Below are positions 10,901 to 20,428 of a stretch of DNA of 64,000 nucleotides, in pieces. Where the stretch lies: contig CAYJRR010000004.1 in assembly GCA_964372275.1 (NCBI GenBank), positions 8,093-72,092 on the forward strand. Reading direction: 5' to 3'. Every line of letters starts with the position of its first letter. Within the stretch, counting starts at the first letter, position 1. The notes below the pieces were generated by a model. That model did not search any database, was not told the DNA's origin, and worked only from the letters and a program-made list of their open reading frames with translations. Source of the DNA: CAYJRR01 sp964372275 [NCBI: uncultured bacterium]. Lineage in GTDB: Bacteria; CAYJRR01. The position numbers were made by a program, and so were the translations under genes.

Positions 10901-11848
10901 ATGCCCGACCCCTCCCCGACGCAAGCCCCCTCCCTCCTCGATCCCCGGGTGCTGGCGAAGATCACCAGCATGTCGCTCCTCGCCCGCTCGGTGGTGGAGG
11001 GGACGCTGACCGGGCTGCACAAGAGTCCCCACCGCGGGACGTCGATCGAGTTCGCCGAGCACAAGGCCTACACGCCGGGGAACGAGATCCGCCACATCGA
11101 CTGGAAGGTCTACGGCAAGTCGGAGAAGTACTACGTCAAGCAGTTCGAGGAGGAGACGAACCTCCGCTCCTGGATCGTCGTCGACGGATCGGGCTCGATG
11201 GGTTATGCCGGCGGCGACCGCGTTACCAAGCTCGACTACGCGCGGATGGTCGCGGCGAGCCTCGCCTACCTGCTGCTCGGACAGTCCGACGCCGTGGGAC
11301 TGGCCACCACCGGCCGGGTGGCGCCGGCGGGCGAGAGCGCCCCCTCCGAGCCGGCGATGATCCCGGCGCGCGCATCGGGGACCCATCTGGCCGTCCTGTG
11401 CGATGCGCTCACCCGGCTTTTTCCCGGCGGCGCGCAGGCGGTCACCCCCGCGCTCGACCGGATCGCGGAGACGGTGCGGCGACGGGCGATGATCGTCGTC
11501 CTCTCCGACCTGTTGGAGGATCCCGAACGGATCGGCCGCGCGCTGCGTCGGCTGGTTGGGCGCAAGCAGGACGTCGTCGTCTTCCACGTCCAGGACCCGG
11601 ACGAGGTCGATCTTCCGTTCCGCGATCCGACCCGGTTCGTCGACATGGAGGGTCCGCTCGAGGTGATGGCCGATCCGCGGGCGATCCGCGCCTCCTACCG
11701 GAACGCGATGGGCGCGCACCTGGAGGCCCTCACCCGCGTCTGCCGCGTCTCCGGCATCGACTACCACCGGATGACCACCGACCGTCCGCTCGACCAGGCG
11801 CTGATCCGGTTCCTCGGCTGGCGGGCCAAGCTCGCGAGGGGGGCGTAG
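10901..11848 (+). CDS. DUF58 domain protein (MoxR partner)
   Basis: The 315-residue product carries the DUF58 core (GTSIEFAEHKAYTPGNEIRHIDWKVYG) and a VWA-like fold with an intact MIDAS motif, DGSGS in VVDGSGSMG. It is the usual partner of MoxR ATPases. The ATG at 10901 is chosen because an in-frame ATG at 10829 would add a peptide encoded by the AT-rich repeat (FPFSIFHFPFS), which is not part of the family. The stop abuts the GTG of the following BatA-like gene. A short Ser/Thr/Pro N-terminus precedes the domain. Confidence 0.92.
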   Translation: MPDPSPTQAPSLLDPRVLAKITSMSLLARSVVEGTLTGLHKSPHRGTSIEFAEHKAYTPGNEIRHIDWKVYGKSEKYYVKQFEEETNLRSWIVVDGSGSMGYAGGDRVTKLDYARMVAASLAYLLLGQSDAVGLATTGRVAPAGESAPSEPAMIPARASGTHLAVLCDALTRLFPGGAQAVTPALDRIAETVRRRAMIVVLSDLLEDPERIGRALRRLVGRKQDVVVFHVQDPDEVDLPFRDPTRFVDMEGPLEVMADPRAIRASYRNAMGAHLEALTRVCRVSGIDYHRMTTDRPLDQALIRFLGWRAKLARGA

Positions 11849-13924
11849 GTGGCGTTCGGCAACCCGCTGCTCCTCTGGGGGCTGCTCGCCGTCGCGGTGC
11901 CGCTGGCGATCCACCTCCTCCACCGGCGGCGGGCGAAGACCCTCCTCTTCCCGGCGATCGACTTCATCCTCCGCTCGCGGAAGGCGGTGCAGCGCCGGTT
12001 CCGCCTCAAACAGATCCTGTTGCTGGTGCTCCGATGCCTGCTCGTCGGAGCCGCCGCGTTCGCCGCGGCGCGGCCCCTGTTCCCCGGCAGCGACGCGGCG
12101 ATCGGGCCGTCGGGCGAGCCGGCGGCGGTGGCGGTGATGATCGACCGGTCGTTTTCGATGCGCGCGCGCGCCGGCGGGGACTCGGCCTTCGACGAAGCGA
12201 AGCGCGCGGCCGAGGCGCTGATCCGCGGCATGGGACCGGACGTCGAGGCGGTGCTCGTCCCGTTCGACGACGACGCGCGCGCCGTCCCGGCGGTCCCCAC
12301 CGCCGACAAGTCGGCGCTGCTCGCCTCGCTCGCCGAGATCGCCGTCGGCTATCGCGGCACGAACCTGGCGCGCGCGACGGAGGTGGCGGCGCAGGCGATC
12401 GCCGGCAGCGAGAAGCCGCGCAAGACGGTCTATCTCTTCACCGACGGCGCGCGGGCGGGCTGGCAGGAGGTGGTCCCGCGGGATCCGGCCGACGGGATCG
12501 TCTGGCGGGTGGTCGACGTGCTCGGTCCCGTCCCGCCGAACGCCGCGGCGGCCCGCCTGGAGGTCCATGAGGAGGGGAGCGGCACGGCGGCGTCGGTGGA
12601 GGTGCGCTCGTTCGCGTCGGAGGCGCAGAACGGGCTCGCCGTCGAGATCGGGCTCGGCGATCGCCCCGCCGGCCGGAACTTCGTCGACGTGCCCGCCGGC
12701 GGATCGACGACCACGACCTTCACCCTCCCGGCCCCTCCGGCCGGCCTGAACGAGGCGGTGGCGCGGATCAGCCCCGACGCGCTCGCCGAAGACGACGCGC
12801 GCTTCGCCGTCTTCCGCGGACGCGCCCGGGTGCGGACGCTGCTCGTCGACGGCGATCCGAAGACGACGATCCGCGATGCGGAGACCTTCTTCCTCGAACG
12901 GGCGCTGGCCCCCTCGCGCGCAGCCGGCGGCTCGGTGGCGCCGGTCGTCGTCGACGCCGAGGGTCTGTCGCGCGCCGATCTCTCCCGATTCGACGTGGTG
13001 GTGCTGGCCAACGTCGGGACGCTCCCCTCGATGACGACAGCCGCGCTGAAGCGCTGGGTGCAGAACGGCGGCGGGCTGCTCGTCGCGGCGGGCGATCGGG
13101 TCGAGGCCGACGTCGCCAACCTCGCCTTCGGGGAGCTCCTGCCGATGCGGCTGCGCGGGACGCGGTCGGCCGTTCCCAGCGCCTCGGAAGGGGGGATGGC
13201 GGCGCACGCGACCGCGCTCACTCTCGCCCCGGTCGGTCCCGGCCACCCGGTGACGCAGGCGATCGACACCGGAGCCGCCGACGTCTTCGGTTCGGTCGCC
13301 TTCCGCACGGTGCTGCTGCTGGAGGGGGGGAAGGCGGAGACGATCCTCCGTTTCGCCGACGGCAGCCCGGCGCTGGTCGAGCGCACGCTCGGACGAGGCC
13401 GGGTCGCGCTGTTCGCCTCCTCCCTCGACCGCGAGTGGAACGACCTGCCGATCGCGACCGTCTTCCTGCCCCTGGCGCGACGCCTGGTCCGTTACCTGGC
13501 CGGCGAGCTCGGCGAGTCGGGATCGGTCGACCTGACGGTGGGACGGCCGGTGCAGATCGAGGTCGGCGTCGACCACAAGGAGATCCGTGTCGACGGTCCG
13601 ACCCCCTTCCCCGCGGCCGTCGTCCCGGTGATCCAGGGGATCGCCGAGATCGTGCCGACCGAGCCCGGGATCTACCGCCTTTCGCGCGCCGACGCCCTCC
13701 CCGACGAACGACTCGCCTCGAAGGGGTTCGCCGTCAACGTCGACATCGCCGAGAGCGAGCTTCGCAACGTCGACGACGCCGAGATCGCGCGCGTCTTTCC
13801 GGGCTCCGAGTCGGAGCCGGTCGGCGGCACCGCGGGGAGCTCCCCCGACCGGCCGATGTGGACCGTCTTCCTGGCGGTGGCGCTGGTGGCGCTGATCGCC
13901 GAAGGGATGGTGACCGGCGCATGA
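11849..13924 (+). CDS. BatA-type membrane protein with VWA domain
   Basis: The 691-residue product begins at a GTG directly after the preceding stop. It has the BatA N-terminal membrane domain (FGNPLLLWGLLAVAVPLAIHLLHRRR), a second transmembrane helix near residues 51-72, a VWA domain with MIDAS DRSFS, and a GATase-like region (FDVVVLANVGTLPSMTTAAL) followed by a C-terminal helix. Such proteins present the VWA domain to MoxR-type ATPases. The gene overlaps the next ATG by four bases. Function in aerotolerance has been proposed for Bacteroides homologues; here the role is only inferred. Confidence 0.9.
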   Translation: MAFGNPLLLWGLLAVAVPLAIHLLHRRRAKTLLFPAIDFILRSRKAVQRRFRLKQILLLVLRCLLVGAAAFAAARPLFPGSDAAIGPSGEPAAVAVMIDRSFSMRARAGGDSAFDEAKRAAEALIRGMGPDVEAVLVPFDDDARAVPAVPTADKSALLASLAEIAVGYRGTNLARATEVAAQAIAGSEKPRKTVYLFTDGARAGWQEVVPRDPADGIVWRVVDVLGPVPPNAAAARLEVHEEGSGTAASVEVRSFASEAQNGLAVEIGLGDRPAGRNFVDVPAGGSTTTTFTLPAPPAGLNEAVARISPDALAEDDARFAVFRGRARVRTLLVDGDPKTTIRDAETFFLERALAPSRAAGGSVAPVVVDAEGLSRADLSRFDVVVLANVGTLPSMTTAALKRWVQNGGGLLVAAGDRVEADVANLAFGELLPMRLRGTRSAVPSASEGGMAAHATALTLAPVGPGHPVTQAIDTGAADVFGSVAFRTVLLLEGGKAETILRFADGSPALVERTLGRGRVALFASSLDREWNDLPIATVFLPLARRLVRYLAGELGESGSVDLTVGRPVQIEVGVDHKEIRVDGPTPFPAAVVPVIQGIAEIVPTEPGIYRLSRADALPDERLASKGFAVNVDIAESELRNVDDAEIARVFPGSESEPVGGTAGSSPDRPMWTVFLAVALVALIAEGMVTGA

Positions 13925-14673
13925 ACCGCCGCCGCCTCACGGCGCTCCTTCCGCTGGTGGCGGGAGGGATGCTGCTGCCCCGGCGGGCGGCGGCGATCGG
14001 GGCCCGCACCGCCTTCACCATCGCGCGCCTGCGGCACGGCGGCGAGTGGAACCCGCGCCCGAACGCCGCGCGGCGGATCATGGCCGAGGTGGCGAAGGCG
14101 ACCTCGGTGGAGACGGCCGAATCGCCGGTCGACCTGGAGGCGACCGATCCGTCGATCTTCGACCATCCGTTCCTCTACCTCACCGGGACGGGCGAGCTCC
14201 CCCCCTTCTCGGCGAAGGCGCGGGAGGTCCTCGGACGCTACCTCCGCTATGGCGGGTTCCTGTTCGCCGACGGCGCCGCGGGCGAGGCGGACGGCGCATT
14301 CGACCGCACGTTCCGCCGCGAGATCGCCGCCATCCTCCCCGACGGCCCGCTTTCGCGCCTCGACGACGACCACTCCATCTTCCGCTCGTTCTTCCTGGTG
14401 AACCGAGTCGTCGGCCGCGTCGCGGAGCGCCCGTTCCTCGAGGGGATCTCCCTCGCCGACTGGACCCCCGTCGTCTACACCCCGAACGACCTCGGCGGCG
14501 CCCTCGAACGCGATCCGTTCGGAAACTACCGCTTCGACGTCAGCCCCGGCGGGGAGGAGCAACGCTCCTGGGCGGCGCGTCTGGCGGTGAACCTCGTCCT
14601 CTACGCCCTGACGGTGAACTACAAGAAGGACCAGATCCACGTCGAAGCGGTGCTGCGGCGGAGGCGGCGATGA
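13921..14673 (+). CDS. DUF4159 domain exported protein
   Basis: The 250-residue product starts at an ATG overlapping the upstream stop. It has a signal peptide (LLPLVAGGMLLPRRAAA) and the DUF4159 domain: FTIARLRHGGEWNPRPNA, then YLTGTGELPPF and FLFADGAAG, a GATase1-like fold without an obvious catalytic Cys. DUF4159 proteins commonly accompany MoxR, DUF58 and BatA proteins, as here. It overlaps the next gene by four bases, so it is translated as part of the operon. Biochemical role unknown. Confidence 0.9.
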   Translation: MNRRRLTALLPLVAGGMLLPRRAAAIGARTAFTIARLRHGGEWNPRPNAARRIMAEVAKATSVETAESPVDLEATDPSIFDHPFLYLTGTGELPPFSAKAREVLGRYLRYGGFLFADGAAGEADGAFDRTFRREIAAILPDGPLSRLDDDHSIFRSFFLVNRVVGRVAERPFLEGISLADWTPVVYTPNDLGGALERDPFGNYRFDVSPGGEEQRSWAARLAVNLVLYALTVNYKKDQIHVEAVLRRRRR

Positions 14674-17066
14674 TCTCGCCGTCGAGCCTGCTCGCCAGGC
14701 TCGCCGGCGAGGACCCGGCGAGCTTCGACACGGTGCGGGTCTCGCTCGCCAGTCCCGTTCCGGGCTGGCTCTGTCTCCTGCTCGCGTTGTTTCTCGCGGC
14801 GGCGCTCTGGATCTCCTTCCGCGCGTCGTCCGACCTTTCGGCGCGGCGGCGTTCGATCCTCGCGGGATTGAGGGTCGCCGGCGGCGCCGCCGTCCTCGCC
14901 CTCTTCCTACAGCCCGAGCTTCGGCTCCTGAAGACGGCGAAGATCCCGACGCGCGCGGTGGTGATGGTCGACCTCTCGGCCTCGATGAGCGTCAAGGACG
15001 CGCCCGGCGAGGTCAGCCGCTGGACCTGGGCGCGCGACTACGCCGAGAAGCTGGCGGCGGCGCTCCGGCTCCGGGCGGTCGAGGTCACGGTGGAGACGGT
15101 CGCCTTCGACGAGGCGCCGCGACCGATGCCCCCCTCGGGCGAGTCGGCGAGCCTGGGGGCGGTGCCGGTGCCGAAGGTTCCGTGGGGACGCCGTACCGAC
15201 GTGGGCGGGTCGCTCGCCGGCCTTCCGACGCGCCACCCCGGCGAGACGATCGCGGCGGTGGTCGTCGTATCCGACGGCGCCGACCACGGCTCATTGCAGC
15301 GCACACTGCGCGCGGAGCCGACCCCGGAGCCGATCGGGCTGCTTGGCGGGGCGAAGGTCTACACGGCGCAGGCGGGGGACCCGGCTCTGTTCCGCGACGT
15401 CGGCGTCGGCGACCTCCGGGTCGACGACTTCGGCTTCGTCCACAACCCGGTCAAGGTCGAGGCGGAGATCGACGTCGTCGGCTACGACGGAAAGCGCGTT
15501 CCGGTGACGATCTCCTCCGACCAGGGGGTGATCACCACCAAGACGGTCGTCGCCCGCGGCGGCAACCACCGCGAGAAGGTCGAGTTCGAGGTCACGCCGC
15601 GGCGCACCGGCACCTTCGTCTACACCGTCGCGACCAGCCGCTACGCCGACGAGTCGGTCGAGGGGAACAACAGCCGCCCGTTCGCCATCAAGGTGATCCG
15701 CGACAAGACGCGCGTGCTGCACATCGCGGGGATGCCGTCGTGGGACGAGAAGTTCCTGCGGCAGCTGCTGAAGAACGACCCGAACGTCGATCTGGTCTCG
15801 TTCTTCATCCTGCGCACCCCCTACGACGTCAGCCAGTACCCCACCGAGGCCTACTCGCTGATCCCCTTCCCCACCGACGAGCTGTTCAACGAGCGGCTGT
15901 CCACCTTCGACCTCGTCGTCTTCCAGAACTTCACCTACCGGAACTACTTCGGCTACAACCAGAACCTCTACCTCTCGGCGCTGCGCGACTTCACCCGCAA
16001 AGGGGGCGGATTCGTGATGGTCGGCGGGGAGAACTCCTTCGGCGCCGGCCAATACGCGGGGACGCCGATCGAAGAGGTGCTCCCGGTCGACGTGCGCGGA
16101 GGAGCCGGGACCGGAGAAGGCTCGACCGATCCGTCGAGCTATCAGATGGCCCTCACCGAGGCGGGGAAGGTCCATCCGATCACCACGCTCGACTTCGACG
16201 CCGAGGCGAACGCCAAGCTGTGGGGCTCGTTGCCGCCGCTGCTCGGGTTCCACACCGACCTCGCGCCGAAGCCGGACGCCACCGTCCTCGGCGTGGTGCC
16301 GGGGCGGCGCTCGCCCGGCGGAGGGCCGCTGCCGGCGCTCGTCGTCCGGCGCGTCGGCGAAGGACGGTCGATGGCGCTCAACACCGACACCACCTGGCGC
16401 TGGAACTTCTCCAACGTCGGCGCCGGCGGCACCGCCGCCCCGTATCTGAAGTTCTGGCAGAACGCGATCCGCTGGCTGATCAAGGATCCCGACCTGAAGC
16501 AGGTGCGGGTGCTGCTCGACAAGGACAACTACTTCGCCGGCGAAGTCGTGCACGCCAAGGTGGTGGCGGTCGGCAGCGGCTACCAGCCGCTCAAAGGGGC
16601 GAAGGTCGAGGTGCGGGTGAGCGCCGAGGCCGCGTCCGGCGCCGAGGGGGCGGAGTCCGAGCTTCCGCCGGTGCCGCCGGGACTGACCGGCGACTCGGGC
16701 GAGTACCGCTTCGAGCTCCGTCCCGGCGGACGCGGCATCTACCGCGTCCAGGCCGAGGTGCAGCTCCCGGATCGGGTCGTGGAGCGCGACGAGGCGATCT
16801 TCGCGTTCGAGACCGAGGATCCGGAGCTGGAGCGCGCCTTCGTCGATCCCGCTTTCCTGAACGACCTGGCGCAACGCGGCGGCGGCAAGGTCCTCCCCCT
16901 CGATCCCAAGGCCGCCGCGGCCCAGATCGTCCTCCCGCCGACGCCGCCGGTGCGGATCGTCGGCGAGCGGCGCTTGGGCCTGTGGGATCGGCCGTTCGTG
17001 CTGCTGCTGGTGTTGGGAATCGTGGCCACCGAGTGGGGCCTGCGCCGCCGGTGGGGACTGCTGTAG
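14670..17066 (+). CDS. VWA / GATase-like membrane protein
   Basis: The 798-residue product has two N-terminal transmembrane helices (about 31-48 and 65-82), a VWA domain with MIDAS DLSAS in MVDLSASMSV, an Ig-like CARDB-type region (VEAEIDVVGYDGKRVPV), a GATase1-like domain (FDLVVFQNFTYRNYFGYNQN; GGGFVMVGGENSFGAGQY) and a C-terminal helix near 770-790. It is a common last member of MoxR/DUF58/DUF4159 operons. The ATG overlaps the previous stop. It is probably periplasmic, facing the BatA-like protein. Confidence 0.9.
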   Translation: MISPSSLLARLAGEDPASFDTVRVSLASPVPGWLCLLLALFLAAALWISFRASSDLSARRRSILAGLRVAGGAAVLALFLQPELRLLKTAKIPTRAVVMVDLSASMSVKDAPGEVSRWTWARDYAEKLAAALRLRAVEVTVETVAFDEAPRPMPPSGESASLGAVPVPKVPWGRRTDVGGSLAGLPTRHPGETIAAVVVVSDGADHGSLQRTLRAEPTPEPIGLLGGAKVYTAQAGDPALFRDVGVGDLRVDDFGFVHNPVKVEAEIDVVGYDGKRVPVTISSDQGVITTKTVVARGGNHREKVEFEVTPRRTGTFVYTVATSRYADESVEGNNSRPFAIKVIRDKTRVLHIAGMPSWDEKFLRQLLKNDPNVDLVSFFILRTPYDVSQYPTEAYSLIPFPTDELFNERLSTFDLVVFQNFTYRNYFGYNQNLYLSALRDFTRKGGGFVMVGGENSFGAGQYAGTPIEEVLPVDVRGGAGTGEGSTDPSSYQMALTEAGKVHPITTLDFDAEANAKLWGSLPPLLGFHTDLAPKPDATVLGVVPGRRSPGGGPLPALVVRRVGEGRSMALNTDTTWRWNFSNVGAGGTAAPYLKFWQNAIRWLIKDPDLKQVRVLLDKDNYFAGEVVHAKVVAVGSGYQPLKGAKVEVRVSAEAASGAEGAESELPPVPPGLTGDSGEYRFELRPGGRGIYRVQAEVQLPDRVVERDEAIFAFETEDPELERAFVDPAFLNDLAQRGGGKVLPLDPKAAAAQIVLPPTPPVRIVGERRLGLWDRPFVLLLVLGIVATEWGLRRRWGLL

Positions 17067-18673
17067 TGCGCGGCGGCCGCGGAACGGCGGACCGGGCGCC
17101 GCGAACCGGCACGCGCGCGGCGCCCTTCCGATCGCCGGATCACGCCGCGCGCACGGGACGTTCCTACCGGGTCGCGGCGCGCCTCCTCCTCCTGCCGTCG
17201 GTGTTCGCACTCGCGTGCACGCGCGGATGCGGCCGGGCCGACCGTCCGGCGCCGAGCCGATCCGATCCGGCGACCGCCACCGCGCCGGGCGCGCCGGCCG
17301 CCGCGCCGCCGGAGGCCCCCGCGGTCACGCCGGCCGGGCTCGGACTGGTCGATCCGTTCGACGACGTGGCGAAGAGGGAGAAGACGGTGGTCGTGGCCGC
17401 CCGCGTCGCCGCCTGGAGTGCGGGGCTCGCGAACGACACGGTGACCGTCGCCGACGTCGAGCCGCTGCGCCTCCCCTCGGGGTTCGACCCTGCCTGGGAG
17501 GCCGAGCTCCGGGCGCCCTCCTTCGATCTCACCGTCTTTCCCGGATGGCGGCGGGTCGCCGTCCGGTCGACGGGCGGCCTCCTGGTGGAGGTGACGTCCG
17601 GGTCCGAGCGGCCCACGGCGAACCCGGTCTTCCGGCCCGGCCGCCGTCTTGCGTTCGCGGTCGAGCGGCAGCCGTCCTTCGTCAGCCGTGCCGTCTGGTC
17701 GGTGGTCTCGGTCGCCGACGAGTCCGTGATCCCGTCGATCCGGTCCGGGTCGCCGACGCCGGCCGTTTCGGCGGGCGTGATGGCCCGCCCGGCGGAGCCC
17801 GTCTTCGAGGATCTGCTGGCGGCGGTCGCCACGCAGCCGGATCCGACGGCCGTCGTCGTCGGGCGGGTCGACGGCCACGTCGCCGTCGTCGACATGCGCG
17901 ACCGGACCCCCGGCGACATGCTCAAGATCTCGCTCACCGAAACGCTCCGGATTCCGGAGAGCCTCGAACCGCACCGTACGGCGCTGATGGGGACGGCGAC
18001 GTTCATGTTCTTCCGGAGGGGCGTCACGGCGGTCGACGCCGGCGGGGGGATCGCCTACCGCGTCCCCGCGGAGGGGCCCGCGAAGTCGGCCCTCTTCGAG
18101 CCCGGACGGGAGTGGGTCTTCGCCGTGAAGCGGACGCCGGGGACCCACCTGTGCGGCGAGTCGTTCTGCGAGTGGGGGATCGTGGCCGTGGCCGATCGGT
18201 CGACGCTGCCGGCGATCCGCGACGCCATCGACCGGGACCGGGCGGCGACCGACGCGGCGACCGTCGAACTGGAGGCGGTCCGCACGCGCCTGTTGGCCGC
18301 GCTCGCGCGGCGCGACGCCAAGACGATCGCGGAGATCGAAGGGTTCGCGCGGTCGAAGTACGTCGGCGAGTGCGACGCGTACGGGGAGTACCCGCCGTAC
18401 GAATCGCACTTCCGCCTCGACGATCCGGAAAGCCCGTTCTGGACCGACCTTCCGGCGGTGCTCCGCGGGACCCGGCCGACGTCCGAGCGAAGCACGCCGC
18501 GGTACGACGGCGTCCGCGGTCGCGAACCGGAGCTGCAGGCGGTCTTCGCGAGCGAGACCGGGACCGCGTGGTTCACGTTCGACGAGACCGTACGGACGTG
18601 GCGGCTGTCCGACCTCCACCTGCGCCAGCTCCCGCCGCGCGAAGCGGCGATGCCGAGCTGCGAAGGCCACTAG
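17066..18673 (+). CDS. Lipoprotein of unknown function
   Basis: A GTG at 17066 overlaps the preceding TAG and opens a 535-residue frame. A basic N-terminal stretch of about 38 residues leads to the signal VAARLLLLPSVFALAC, whose ALAC is a good lipobox. The mature part has an Ala/Pro linker and two repeated units that each contain a FRPGRRLAFAVER / FEPGREWVFAVKR segment, suggesting an internal duplication or a beta-propeller-like repeat. Four cysteines lie in the second half (HLCGESFCEWG). I do not recognise the family. The unusually long n-region makes the start uncertain. Confidence 0.75.
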   Translation: MRGGRGTADRAPRTGTRAAPFRSPDHAARTGRSYRVAARLLLLPSVFALACTRGCGRADRPAPSRSDPATATAPGAPAAAPPEAPAVTPAGLGLVDPFDDVAKREKTVVVAARVAAWSAGLANDTVTVADVEPLRLPSGFDPAWEAELRAPSFDLTVFPGWRRVAVRSTGGLLVEVTSGSERPTANPVFRPGRRLAFAVERQPSFVSRAVWSVVSVADESVIPSIRSGSPTPAVSAGVMARPAEPVFEDLLAAVATQPDPTAVVVGRVDGHVAVVDMRDRTPGDMLKISLTETLRIPESLEPHRTALMGTATFMFFRRGVTAVDAGGGIAYRVPAEGPAKSALFEPGREWVFAVKRTPGTHLCGESFCEWGIVAVADRSTLPAIRDAIDRDRAATDAATVELEAVRTRLLAALARRDAKTIAEIEGFARSKYVGECDAYGEYPPYESHFRLDDPESPFWTDLPAVLRGTRPTSERSTPRYDGVRGREPELQAVFASETGTAWFTFDETVRTWRLSDLHLRQLPPREAAMPSCEGH

Positions 18674-18861
18674 CTTCGACCTAGACGCAGTGCGCCAAAA
18701 GTCGTACGGCCAGGCTGTCACACCGACCGAAACGGCGGCGGCGGATGACTCTTCGTTCATCGAAATCCGGCCCCGTCCCGATCGCTTGCGCGGCCGCACC
18801 GGGTGCGGCGTTCGTGGCGCGCTCCTTGCTCACTTGGGCTGTCTTCCGGGGGAGGCGCTCG
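18674..18861. other. Intergenic region with a 7-bp G+C hairpin
   Basis: These 188 bases separate the lipoprotein from the next transcription unit. A perfect 7-bp stem (GCCGCAC/GTGCGGC, loop CGG) lies at 18793-18809 but lacks a T-tract, so it is at best a Rho-assisted or stalled terminator. A GGGGGAGG ribosome-binding sequence precedes the ATG at 18862. Nothing else is seen. Confidence 0.3.
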
Positions 18862-19431
18862 ATGGTGCGTGTGCGTTGGTTGCCGTTGTTTGCACTCGTG
18901 GTGGTGGCGGCGTTCGCGTGTGAAGGGGTCGACACCGGCGCGGGCGCCATCGAATCGCCGACGCCCGCCGGGGACGACGACGACGACGCGATCGGCGATG
19001 ACGACGACGACGACGGGTCGCCGCCGCCGACCAACACGCCGAACGCGACGCCGACGCCGGCCGGCGGTGGCGAGGAGATCGAGCCGAACGGAAACGAGAC
19101 GCAAGCGACGTATCTCGGCGGCTCCGGATCGAAGTCGTTCAGCGGAACCTGCGCCGACGGGCTCGACGACGACATCTTCAAGGTGGACGCCGGCGCCGGC
19201 ACGCTCTCGGCGACGCTCACCTGGAACGAAGGGGCCGCCGGCGAGGACCTCGACCTCTACCTCTACGACTACGACCTCTGGGTCTTCAACTGGGACGACG
19301 CCACGCCGCCCGGCGACAGTCCGATCGCGTTGCAGCTGGCGCTCGACCAGCCGTACGAGATCTACGTCGCCGTCGTCTGCTGGGGGCCCTCCCCGAACGT
19401 CCCCTACTCGGGTACGCTCGTCGTGCCTTGA
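18862..19431 (+). CDS. Lipoprotein with Asp-rich linker and pre-peptidase C-terminal-like domain
   Basis: The ATG at 18862 follows a strong GGGGGAGG. The 189-residue product has a lipoprotein signal (FALVVVAAFAC), an unusual linker of Asp runs (GDDDDDAIGDDDDDDG) and a Thr/Pro stretch, then a beta domain: EPNGNETQATYL through LDLYLYDYD and PYEIYVAVVCWG, the pattern of bacterial pre-peptidase C-terminal (PPC) domains. It is probably an outer-membrane surface lipoprotein. Its stop overlaps the TTG of the thioesterase gene, although a functional link is not obvious. Confidence 0.85.
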   Translation: MVRVRWLPLFALVVVAAFACEGVDTGAGAIESPTPAGDDDDDAIGDDDDDDGSPPPTNTPNATPTPAGGGEEIEPNGNETQATYLGGSGSKSFSGTCADGLDDDIFKVDAGAGTLSATLTWNEGAAGEDLDLYLYDYDLWVFNWDDATPPGDSPIALQLALDQPYEIYVAVVCWGPSPNVPYSGTLVVP

Positions 19432-19901
19432 CGGCCCCGTTCGACGACAAGCCGGCGCTGCTTCGCCTCCTCAACCAGGCGATGGTCGAGGGGGTGCCGT
19501 ACAACACGGCGCTGGGGCTGACGGTGATCGACGCCGCGCCGGCGGTGGCGACGACGATGCTGCCGTACCGGGCGGAACTGGTCGGCAATCCGGAGACGGG
19601 GGTGCTGCACGGCGGCGCGATCACCGGGATGATCGACGCCACCTGCGGCCTGGCGATCTTCCTGCGGCTGCCGCAGCCGACGCGGATCGCGACGCTCGAC
19701 CTGCGCATCGACTACCTGAAGCCCGCCGCCGCGGGCCGCGACGTGCGCGCGCGCGCCGAATGCTACAAGCTGACCCGGCGCGTCGCCTTCGTCCGCGCCG
19801 TCGCCTACCACGACGATCCGGCCGACCCGATCGCCTCCTCCGCCGGAACGTTCATGGTGTTCGACGAAGGATCCTCGCCGATCGCGGAGGCGATGAAATG
19901 A
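19428..19901 (+). CDS. PaaI-type hotdog thioesterase
   Basis: The 157-residue product is a single hotdog domain. The conserved GVLHGGAITGMIDATCGLAI segment carries the HGG turn and the helix Asp of PaaI-family acyl-CoA thioesterases, and LDLRIDYLKPA is the typical following strand. The TTG start overlaps the TGA of the lipoprotein gene, so it is translationally coupled. A second paralogous domain follows with a four-base overlap. Substrate cannot be read from sequence. Confidence 0.9.
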   Translation: MTAPFDDKPALLRLLNQAMVEGVPYNTALGLTVIDAAPAVATTMLPYRAELVGNPETGVLHGGAITGMIDATCGLAIFLRLPQPTRIATLDLRIDYLKPAAAGRDVRARAECYKLTRRVAFVRAVAYHDDPADPIASSAGTFMVFDEGSSPIAEAMK

Positions 19902-20428
19902 GCTCCGGCTCCGGCGGCCCTCCGACCTCGGGCGAGGAACGGGTCGACCTGACGGCGCTCGCGCGCAAGGCCCGCGAGAGCGGCGACTGGGGTCCGTTCG
20001 CCCGCGCCCTCCCCTTCGCCCGGTTTGCCGGTATCGAGGACGTCGTCCTCGACGAGCGAGCGGGTGGACCGCGCCGGTCGACGGCCATCCTTCGCTACGC
20101 GCCCCACGTCGTCGGCAATTCTCTGCTGCCGGCGCTCCACGGCGGTGCGGTCGGGGCGCTGCTCGAATGCGCGTCGATGTTCGAGCTCCTCCGCGCAGGC
20201 CACTCGGGTCAGTTCCCCAAGATCGTCAACATCACCATCCAGTACCTGCGATCGGCGCACGCCACCGACACCTTCGCCCGCGCCGAGATCACCCGGAAGG
20301 GTCGCCGCGTGGCCAACGTCCGCGCGGTGGCGTGGCAGGAGTCCCCCGAAAAGCCGGTCGCCACCTCCGACGCACAGTTCCTGCTGGCGGAAACGGTCAC
20401 GGAACGAGATCGCCCGGCGCCGCGGTGA
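19898..20428 (+). CDS. Second hotdog thioesterase-family protein
   Basis: The 176-residue product begins at an ATG overlapping the upstream stop (ATGA). An N-terminal helix (about 45 residues) precedes a hotdog domain with NSLLPALHGGAVGALLECAS and VNITIQYLRSA, paralogous to the neighbouring protein. The two may form a heterodimer, since hotdog enzymes need paired subunits; this is inference. Its 3' end overlaps the convergent lipoprotein gene by 32 bases. Confidence 0.88.
   Translation: MSSGSGGPPTSGEERVDLTALARKARESGDWGPFARALPFARFAGIEDVVLDERAGGPRRSTAILRYAPHVVGNSLLPALHGGAVGALLECASMFELLRAGHSGQFPKIVNITIQYLRSAHATDTFARAEITRKGRRVANVRAVAWQESPEKPVATSDAQFLLAETVTERDRPAPR

Noticed and set aside
18793-18809. 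Intrinsic terminator after the Bat operon lipoprotein
   Set aside because: The 7-bp hairpin has no T-tract; I did not find convincing intrinsic terminators anywhere in the window.
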